DNA of 64,000 bases from Labilibacter marinus (GTDB lineage: Bacteria > Bacteroidota > Bacteroidia > Bacteroidales > Marinilabiliaceae), in contig NZ_LXYE02000002.1 in assembly GCF_001659685.2 (NCBI RefSeq), forward strand, positions 62,001-126,000, in the 5' to 3' direction. How positions within the stretch are numbered: position 1 is the stretch's first letter; each line of letters opens with the position of its first letter. This document shows positions 19,267-25,961 of the stretch, piece by piece. The translations under genes and the position numbers were made by a program. The notes under the pieces are model-generated. The model saw nothing but the letters and a program-made list of their open reading frames with translations, had not been told where the DNA came from and searched no databases.

Positions 19267-20462
19267 GTATATTAATAAACGCTTACGCGTGCTCACCGAT
19301 AAAAGGTTCTGAACCCGGAATGGCCTGGAACTGGATAATTAATCTTGCTCAAGATTGCAAATTATATGTTATAACAGAAGGAGAGTGGGAAAAGGAAATT
19401 GAAGATTATTTAGAGCAACATCAGTTAAAAGATCGCATACAATTCTATTATAATCCAGTTTCTGAGGAGGTTCAAACTATGTGCTGGAACCAGGGTGATT
19501 GGCGTTTCTACTATCATTACAGAAAATGGCAGAAAAGTACTCTTAATATTGCTCAAGAAATAATTAAGAAGGAAAAAGTTGATATTATTCATCAATTAAA
19601 TATGGTGGGATATAGGGAGCCGGGTTTATTATGGAAAATTAATGGTATACCAAAGGTTTGGGGTCCTATTGGTGGTTTTGGTGGTGTTCCTAATAATTAT
19701 TTAGCTTTGTACGGGAAAAAGGAAGCCTTAAAACAAAGTATAAAACAGTTTATTAATATGTGGCAAGTTCAACTACCATATATCAAAAAGCCAATACAAC
19801 AAGTAAATGCTATAGTTGCATGTAATTCTGCAGCAAAAGAAGTTTTATCAGCCATAGTAAAAAGGGATATTCCTATTATTTCCGAGGTTGGAGCCAAGCT
19901 ATTTGAAGATACCTTAATACAAAAGGATTATAGTGCTAAAACTCTTAAGGTGATCTGGGTAGGCAAAAACGATGAACGAAAGGCTTTGTCAATTGCAATT
20001 GAGGTATTTAAGCAATTATCTGATTATAATATTGAATTACATGTGTATGGTATTGATAAGAAAGAGATAGCTTCAATTGAATGTTCAGAAAATGTAACTT
20101 TTCATGGGTGGCTAGCACATGCGGAGGTGCAGGATGCACTAAATAATGCACATTTGTTGTTATTTACAAGCCTGTTTGAGGCAACAGGAACCGCTGTTTT
20201 AGAAGCAATTTCAATGGGATTACCTGTATTATGCCATAAAACCTGTGGTCAAGGAGATATCATTAATGACACATGTGGTTTTACCGTTGAAATGTTAGGA
20301 ATAGCGCACAGTATCCAAGTATTTAAAGAAAAAATAATAGAACTACACAACAATAGGAAGTTATTAAAGAAGTTGTCTGAAGGAGCTTTTGATAGAGTTG
20401 AAGAAGTGTCTTGGCAAAGTAACAGCAGTAAGATGCTTGAAATATATAAAAGCTTAGTTTAG
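19260..20462 (+). CDS. Glycosyltransferase, family 4 (GT-B fold)
   Basis: A 400-residue GT4 enzyme with an N terminus ILINAYACSPIKGSEPGMAW that matches a well-known GT4 subgroup in Bacteroidota and Cyanobacteria exopolysaccharide loci. KVWGPIGGFGGVPNN follows in the acceptor domain, and LFTSLFEATGTAVLEAISMGLP holds the donor-site E-x7-E in the C-terminal half. It overlaps the preceding gene by seven bases and is the last gene of the compact cassette; a 274-base gap with hairpins follows. Confidence 0.92.
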   Translation: MLSILINAYACSPIKGSEPGMAWNWIINLAQDCKLYVITEGEWEKEIEDYLEQHQLKDRIQFYYNPVSEEVQTMCWNQGDWRFYYHYRKWQKSTLNIAQEIIKKEKVDIIHQLNMVGYREPGLLWKINGIPKVWGPIGGFGGVPNNYLALYGKKEALKQSIKQFINMWQVQLPYIKKPIQQVNAIVACNSAAKEVLSAIVKRDIPIISEVGAKLFEDTLIQKDYSAKTLKVIWVGKNDERKALSIAIEVFKQLSDYNIELHVYGIDKKEIASIECSENVTFHGWLAHAEVQDALNNAHLLLFTSLFEATGTAVLEAISMGLPVLCHKTCGQGDIINDTCGFTVEMLGIAHSIQVFKEKIIELHNNRKLLKKLSEGAFDRVEEVSWQSNSSKMLEIYKSLV

Positions 20463-20612
20463 TAAGCATACATTGAATTATATTACGACTACATTATTTA
20501 AAATCAACACTACAATAAACCCATACCATGTTGGTATTGTCTATTACTGTATTTAATATGCAGGTATAATAACACTTAAAGCATAAGGGAAAGAAGAATA
20601 TGATAAGGTTCG

Positions 20613-20637
20613 GCTTATTTTTCATTTAAAAATAAGC
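20613..20637 (+). terminator. Perfect 10-bp hairpin after the cassette
   Basis: GCTTATTTTT, a five-base loop and AAAAATAAGC form a perfect inverted repeat 150 bases after the last cassette glycosyltransferase. It lacks a T-run downstream, so it may be a weak terminator, a 3'-end stabiliser, or part of the neighbouring fold-back element. Confidence 0.45.
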
Positions 20638-20683
20638 ACCTCCCCACTCATTCTTCGCTGTATTTCTCCTTGAAAAGGAGGTG
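20637..20683. repeat. Fold-back element with CACCTCC/GGAGGTG arms
   Basis: Outer arms CACCTCC (20637-20643) and GGAGGTG (20677-20683) are perfect inverted repeats. A second stem, CTCCTT-GAA-AAGGAG (20666-20680), stands at the right end. The plan mirrors the element at 2168-2230, though the bases differ. Confidence 0.55.
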
Positions 20684-20736
20684 AGCTATTGGAACTAAAT
20701 TGCTTTAAACCTTTATAATCTTGAAAAACTTATTTT

Positions 20737-21603
20737 ATGTATTTATCTAACACTGATTTGTTAGGTTATCGCGTTTATGGAGGCAAGTTAGATGATTTAA
20801 CTTGTTTTAATAAGGTGGTAATCAATACGCTGAATGGTCATTCTTACACTGTAGCCAAAAAGGATAAACAGTTTAGGGAAGCCTTAAAGAAGTCTGATAT
20901 TTTGTTGCCTGATGGAGAAGCTGTGGTGTTTGGAGCTAAGACCCTTTTAGGTAGTAAAATACAAAAAATTGCGGGTTACGATATGTTTACCCACTTACTA
21001 AAAGAATTAAATGTTAAACATGGATCTTGTTTCTTTTTAGGCGCTCAGCCTGAAACACTGGAATTAATAGACCGACGTTTACATACAGATTACTACAATG
21101 TATTGGTTGGTGCTTATTCGCCTCCTTTTGTACATGAGTTTTCTAAAGAAGAAAGCGAAGTTATGTGTAAGGTGGTGAATATGTTTCAGCCAGATGTGCT
21201 TTTTGTGGGTATGACAGCACCCAAGCAGGAGAAATGGGTACATCAGTATAAGGATGAAATAAATGTGCCTATTATTTGCTCCATTGGTGCGGTATTTGAT
21301 TTTTACGCGGGTACTAAAAATAGGCCGTCAGAATGGATGATAAATAACAAACTGGAATGGTTTGGTCGTTTTGTACAGGAGCCACGACGTATGTTTCATC
21401 GTTACTTTGTGAGTACACCGGTCATTTTTATCGATATTTTCAAGAAAAAATATGGCATCAGAAAAAGACTAAAACGCAAATTATTCCCAAGCAAATATAA
21501 AATACATCAGCCAGAGCTGGGTACTTCTGCAGATTTAGACCTAAATGCACATTATAACCTTATGGAAGGCTCTTCTAAGAAGGAAGAACGAACCAAGGTT
21601 TAA
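20737..21603 (+). CDS. WecG/TagA/CpsF-family glycosyltransferase (GT26)
   Basis: A 288-residue GT26 enzyme, the family that adds the second sugar (N-acetylmannosamine, N-acetylmannosaminuronate or glucose types) to a lipid-linked first sugar. Recognisable segments are ILLPDGEAVVFGAK (Asp of the catalytic region), KIAGYDMF, CFFLGAQPE, VGAYSPPF, FVGMTAPKQEKWV and a GAVFDFYAGTKNRPSEW stretch near residue 195. The basic C-terminal tail would bind the inner face of the membrane. It stands alone, with repeat-bearing gaps on both sides, and its codon use looks like the conserved genes rather than the AT-rich cassette. Confidence 0.93.
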   Translation: MYLSNTDLLGYRVYGGKLDDLTCFNKVVINTLNGHSYTVAKKDKQFREALKKSDILLPDGEAVVFGAKTLLGSKIQKIAGYDMFTHLLKELNVKHGSCFFLGAQPETLELIDRRLHTDYYNVLVGAYSPPFVHEFSKEESEVMCKVVNMFQPDVLFVGMTAPKQEKWVHQYKDEINVPIICSIGAVFDFYAGTKNRPSEWMINNKLEWFGRFVQEPRRMFHRYFVSTPVIFIDIFKKKYGIRKRLKRKLFPSKYKIHQPELGTSADLDLNAHYNLMEGSSKKEERTKV

Positions 21604-21992
21604 GGGTTTATTGTTATAAAGGTTCAAAAAATAAGGTATAAGGGTTTAAAGATCAGGAGTAAAAGTGAAAGGTTGATAGCTATTATCCTAATAGATCATT
21701 AGTTAAATAGATTATGGGAGTAGAGTGAGTATATGATGACCTTAGGAGGTGCGGAGGTGCTGTGGTAGTATTTAGTTGTCGCTTGCGTAGAGAGGAAGTA
21801 AAAAAACACTAATGTGTGTTTTAAGCTTTGTTATGTACGCATCATCAAAAAATATAAGTTACTCACTACTGACCAATAACTAATGGCCACTAACTATTGA
21901 CTAATTAACTATAACTACAGAATAATTCATAAACAAACAGATAACCAATAGGCTAAAAGCTATTCGCTAATGGCCAATATTAAATAAAAGTA
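21604..21992. other. 389-base gap with degenerate short-word repeats
   Basis: No gene seen. Between about 21840 and 21970 the sequence is built from shuffled copies of words such as ACTAAT, CACTA, GACTAA and AATGGCC. Similar words occur at 24780-24825 and, more weakly, at 1865-1895. No promoter of the TAnnTTTG type stands out before gmd. Confidence 0.5.
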
Positions 21993-23153
21993 ATGTCACA
22001 AAAAGTAGCTTTGATAACAGGGGTAACAGGTCAAGATGGTGCATACCTGGCAGAGTATTTATTAAAAATGAACTATATCGTTCATGGTGTTAAGCGTAGA
22101 AGTTCATTATTTAATACGGATAGGATAGATCATTTATATCAAGATCCACATGTAGAAAATCGTAATTTTGTATTGCATTATGGTGATATGACCGACAGTA
22201 TGAATTTAACTCGTATTGTTCAAGAGGTTCAACCTGATGAGATATACAACCTGGCAGCGATGAGTCATGTAAAAGTGAGCTTTGATACACCTGAATATAC
22301 AGCCAATGCCGATGGTATTGGAACACTGCGCATACTTGAGGCCGTTAGGTTATTGGGATTATGCCAAAAAACAAAAATATATCAAGCCTCTACTTCTGAG
22401 TTGTATGGTTTGGTGCAGGAGGTTCCTCAAAAGGAAACTACGCCGTTTTATCCACGCTCGCCATATGCAGTGGCAAAAATGTATGCTTATTGGATTACAG
22501 TAAATTACCGAGAAGCTTATGATATGCATGCATCCAATGGTATTTTATTTAACCATGAGTCACCTATCCGTGGCGAAACTTTTGTTACCCGTAAAGTAAC
22601 GCGTGCCATGAGTCGTATTGCTTTAGGAATGCAAGAGAGAGTATATATGGGTAACCTTAGCTCTAAAAGAGATTGGGGACATGCTAAGGATTATGTAAGA
22701 GCCATGCATGCCATCTTACAACAAGATAAACCTTCTGATTATGTAATAGCCACAGGTATAACCACTACTATTAGAGATTTTATTCGATTGGCAGCTGAAG
22801 AACTGGGGTTAAAATTAGAGTTTAGAGGAAATGATGCAGACGAAACAGCGCATATAGTGGGTGTTGATGAGTCTTTGTTTATTGAAAAGGTGGGTGAAAA
22901 ATATTTGGCGCACATCAAAGCTTGTGCAAGCGAGGAAAAAGTTATTGTGAGTGTTGATCCACAATACTTCCGTCCTACTGAAGTAGAGTTGTTAATTGGA
23001 GACCCAACCAAGTCAAATACAGTATTAGATTGGACTCCTGAATACGATTTAGCAGGATTAGTTAAAGATATGATGCAGTCGGATGTAAAGCTCTTTAAAA
23101 AGGATGCTTATTTAAAAGAAGGTGGTTATAACACTTTAAATTATTTTGAATAA
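21993..23153 (+). CDS. gmd: GDP-mannose 4,6-dehydratase
   Basis: Converts GDP-D-mannose to GDP-4-keto-6-deoxy-D-mannose, the branch point to GDP-L-fucose, GDP-D-rhamnose and related sugars. The 386-residue protein has the NADP+-binding [15 protein letters not shown] segment near residue 10, [15 protein letters not shown], the catalytic STSELYG and [10 protein letters not shown] (Y-x3-K), and the [13 protein letters not shown] segment. No GDP-fucose synthase gene (fcl/wcaG) accompanies it, although gmd-fcl pairs are common. Gaps of 389 and 213 bases flank it, so it may be separately transcribed. Confidence 0.96.
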   Translation: MSQKVALITGVTGQDGAYLAEYLLKMNYIVHGVKRRSSLFNTDRIDHLYQDPHVENRNFVLHYGDMTDSMNLTRIVQEVQPDEIYNLAAMSHVKVSFDTPEYTANADGIGTLRILEAVRLLGLCQKTKIYQASTSELYGLVQEVPQKETTPFYPRSPYAVAKMYAYWITVNYREAYDMHASNGILFNHESPIRGETFVTRKVTRAMSRIALGMQERVYMGNLSSKRDWGHAKDYVRAMHAILQQDKPSDYVIATGITTTIRDFIRLAAEELGLKLEFRGNDADETAHIVGVDESLFIEKVGEKYLAHIKACASEEKVIVSVDPQYFRPTEVELLIGDPTKSNTVLDWTPEYDLAGLVKDMMQSDVKLFKKDAYLKEGGYNTLNYFE

Positions 23154-23321
23154 AAAAATGTCATGTATGGGTGGATAGGGTAATGATATAAAAGTTGTAT
23201 TATAAGTAATACTTTAAGCGTTATGTGTGATGATATGACTTGTAATACAACGTCAAACTATTGCACCTGTTGATGATCGTACCCTAGAGCTGAATGTTTA
23301 TGCTCTTTATTATTTACACCT

Positions 23322-23345
23322 ATTATTATTATTATTATTATTATT
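23322..23345. repeat. (ATT)8 trinucleotide microsatellite
   Basis: Eight uninterrupted ATT units lie 21 bases before the start codon of the polyprenyl sugar-phosphate transferase gene. Being in the leader, changes in copy number could alter spacing or translation without shifting a reading frame. Confidence 0.85.
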
Positions 23346-23366
23346 TAAACCAAAACCTACTTTGTT

Positions 23367-24770
23367 ATGATACGAGAGAGAGAAAAAGTAATAGAAAGAG
23401 GAAGTGTTATATTCCAGGCTTTGTTGAGTATGGGATGCTTCTATATAGCATGGTTAATAAATGATTTATACATAAATCCTACCCAGGGTGGACTTCGAGA
23501 GTATCAAATTATTTTTATTCTGATTTTGCCTATTTGGTATGTCCTGTTGGATCATTTAGGAATGGGCCGTATGGCACGTACTAGAATGTATTCATATATC
23601 TTTTTTGAATATTTTTCGGTGGTAGGAATTGGGAATGCCTTGTTGTTTATTGTAGCAGGAATACTGGAGATGCAAGACATTTCTCGTTGGGTGATGGTTA
23701 GTTTTATGGGCATAAATTTCTTTGTATTATTTGTATACAAGGCAATGGCTTATAAAACCATGAAGATACTTAGGGGCAGAGGATATAATTACAAACATGT
23801 TATTATTATTGCCGATAAGGATTCTATTTATTTTATTGACAGAATCATTGAAACTAAAGATTGGGGATACAAGCTTTTATTTATCGTCACCAATAGTCCT
23901 GTGGTGGAAAAGAAATATGGACATCGCTTTCAAATAATACCAGATAACGGAAGTTTACCCACCATTATTGATGAGGGTGTAGTGGATGAAGTCATGTTTT
24001 GTAAAGGGGATTTTAACCAGGATAAAATAAGAGATTTGGTAAATTTATGTGCCGAGGTAGGTGTTACCTTTAGGATGCAATCAGAACTTTTGAGTTTGGT
24101 AGGAGGACGGTCGTACATGTCGTATTTTAATCAACTTCCTTTCCTTACTTTTATGAGTACGCCTAATAACTATTTAGCTTTAAAGATGAAGAGCATAATG
24201 GATTATATAGGAGCCTTTTTAATACTCTTACTTATATCGCCAGTGTTGCTGTTTATTGCCATAAGCATTAAAATAGATGATGGAGGACCGATTTTTTTCA
24301 AGCAAGTTAGAGTGGGACAGAATGGCCGTAAGTTCTTTTGTTTAAAGTTTAGAACGATGGTCACCAATGCAGAGGATCTGAAGGATTCTTTGATGGATCA
24401 GAATGAGCAGGAAGGACCCGTTTTTAAGATGAAAGATGATCCTAGAGTCACAAAAGTAGGGCGCTTTCTACGTAAGTCATCATTGGATGAATTGCCTCAG
24501 TTTTTTAACGTACTAAAAGGCGAAATGAGTATTGTTGGTCCTCGTCCTCCTGTACCCAAAGAAGTGGAAGAGTACGAGCGTTGGCAGCGTCGTAGATTAA
24601 GTATGAAACCAGGCATTACTTGTATCTGGCAAGTATCAGGAAGAAATGATATTCCTTTTGAGCAGTGGATGAAAATGGATATGCAGTATATAGATACTTG
24701 GTCCCTAAAGCTAGATTTTATGCTATTCCTTAAAACGTTTAAGGTAATGGTGGTTAAAGATGGGCAATAA
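23367..24770 (+). CDS. Undecaprenyl-phosphate sugar-1-phosphate transferase (WcaJ-like initiating enzyme)
   Basis: Starts each repeat unit by moving a sugar-1-phosphate from UDP-sugar to undecaprenyl phosphate. The 467-residue protein has four or five N-terminal membrane segments, a Rossmann-like middle domain (VIIIADKDSIYFIDRI), one more membrane helix near residue 275, then the catalytic Bac_transf domain: KFRTMV, SLDELPQFFNVLKGEMSIVG, PRPPVPKEV and KPGITCIWQVSGRND. Length and layout match WcaJ/PssY-type polyisoprenyl-phosphate hexose-1-phosphate transferases. The first sugar (glucose, galactose or other) cannot be told. An (ATT)8 repeat lies in the leader. Confidence 0.93.
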   Translation: MIREREKVIERGSVIFQALLSMGCFYIAWLINDLYINPTQGGLREYQIIFILILPIWYVLLDHLGMGRMARTRMYSYIFFEYFSVVGIGNALLFIVAGILEMQDISRWVMVSFMGINFFVLFVYKAMAYKTMKILRGRGYNYKHVIIIADKDSIYFIDRIIETKDWGYKLLFIVTNSPVVEKKYGHRFQIIPDNGSLPTIIDEGVVDEVMFCKGDFNQDKIRDLVNLCAEVGVTFRMQSELLSLVGGRSYMSYFNQLPFLTFMSTPNNYLALKMKSIMDYIGAFLILLLISPVLLFIAISIKIDDGGPIFFKQVRVGQNGRKFFCLKFRTMVTNAEDLKDSLMDQNEQEGPVFKMKDDPRVTKVGRFLRKSSLDELPQFFNVLKGEMSIVGPRPPVPKEVEEYERWQRRRLSMKPGITCIWQVSGRNDIPFEQWMKMDMQYIDTWSLKLDFMLFLKTFKVMVVKDGQ

Positions 24771-25107
24771 TATAGCGCTTAGTCATTAGGGAATTGTCAA
24801 TAGTGATTGGTGATTTGGAAAGTTGAAAGACAGCCGGGAAAACGGAATTAGGATGAGTGATTCATCGTATTTCAATAAAGTATAAACCAGTACCTAGTTA
24901 CATCATGGTACCACTAAAGCGGTATACCTTTTTTCTTATCTTTAAACCCTCATTAAAATCAATTAATCAACAAAAAGTGTACTTCAATCAAGCCCTGAAT
25001 AATAATAAACTACAACTGTAGAATAAGTATTAAATTGCGGCCTTTTAAAAGTGAATTATAACTTTTACAAAGTCGATAAACAAACAAATAACCTAATTAA
25101 ATTACCC
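24771..25107. other. 337-base gap before the export genes
   Basis: Contains degenerate short-word repeats at about 24780-24825 (variants of GTCATTAG, GTCAATAGTGATTGGTGATT) and a terminator-like hairpin at 24907-24934. The bases 25051-25107 could extend the next gene upstream with a GTG start, but the lipoprotein signal argues against it. No clear promoter was found. Confidence 0.5.
24907..24934 (+). terminator. Terminator-like hairpin between initiating transferase and wza
   Basis: GGTACC pairs with GG-TA-TACC through a two-base bulge and is followed by TTTTTTCTT. It lies 137 bases after the stop of the initiating transferase and about 175 bases before the Wza-like start, so it could end transcription or attenuate it. 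Confidence 0.5.
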
Positions 25108-25896
25108 ATGCAAAAAACCATTTATTTTCTTTTGATGATTGTTACAGTTGGACTGTATACCTCTTGTAAATCAAATAAGGAACTCACTTACCTTAGCGAT
25201 ATAGAAAACGAAGAATTACAAGAAGGCATACCTGCCCCTGCATCCATTTATAGGCTGAGAGAAAACGATAATTTATATGTGGATATTCAAACCATGAACC
25301 CTGAGATTAATGCTTTGTTTAACCCTGCCAAAGGAACGGGTTTCAATAGTGGTACTCAACAAAACTATGGTGATTTATCCAGTCAATACCTAAATGGTTT
25401 TCAGGTAAACTTACAAGGTGAAATTGAAATGCCCATTTTAGGCTCTGTAAAAGTCATTGGCAAAACTTTAGAAGAGGCGCGTGAAATGATGCAAGTGGAA
25501 GCAGATAAGTATATCAAAGATGCGACTATAAAATTAAAACTACTCAATTATAAGATTACGATAATGGGTGAGGTGAAAAGGCCAGGCGTGTATTATAATT
25601 ATAATAGTTTTGTTACAGTGCTGGATGGTATTAGTATGGCTAGCGGCGAAACGGATTATAGCAGTATAGATGAAGTATTGGTGCTACGTCAAACTGAAAA
25701 GGGAACCAAGAGTTATCGTATTGATATGTCATCTGGTAAAAAGTTTTTACAGTCGGAGGCCTATTATTTACAGCCTAATGATGTGGTTTATGTTGAGCCA
25801 GATAACAGTAAAAAATTAAAGATTAATTTGCCTGTTTATACTTTGATTTTGTCATCGGTTTCTACCTTAATATTATTATTAAACTATATAGAATAG
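25108..25896 (+). CDS. wza: Wza-like polysaccharide export lipoprotein
   Basis: Outer-membrane secretin-like export channel subunit of the Poly_export/SLBB family. ATG at 25108 gives MQKTIYFLLMIVTVGLYTSC, a lipoprotein signal with lipobox LYTSC and Cys20. An upstream GTG (25051) would add 19 polar residues before it and is rejected. The Poly_export domain follows (YRLRENDNLYVDIQTMNPE, then GEIEMPILGSVKVIGKTLEEA), then one SLBB-like segment (ITIMGEVKRPGVYY) and a C-terminal hydrophobic helix (residues about 240-258) that would form the membrane-spanning part. Wzc follows 65 bases later. At 262 residues it is shorter than E. coli Wza. Confidence 0.92.
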   Translation: MQKTIYFLLMIVTVGLYTSCKSNKELTYLSDIENEELQEGIPAPASIYRLRENDNLYVDIQTMNPEINALFNPAKGTGFNSGTQQNYGDLSSQYLNGFQVNLQGEIEMPILGSVKVIGKTLEEAREMMQVEADKYIKDATIKLKLLNYKITIMGEVKRPGVYYNYNSFVTVLDGISMASGETDYSSIDEVLVLRQTEKGTKSYRIDMSSGKKFLQSEAYYLQPNDVVYVEPDNSKKLKINLPVYTLILSSVSTLILLLNYIE

Positions 25897-25961
25897 TTTT
25901 TAGTCAACACATACACAACAGGAAATAAACAAATTAGTGCATAAAAAATTGAATAGTTGCT

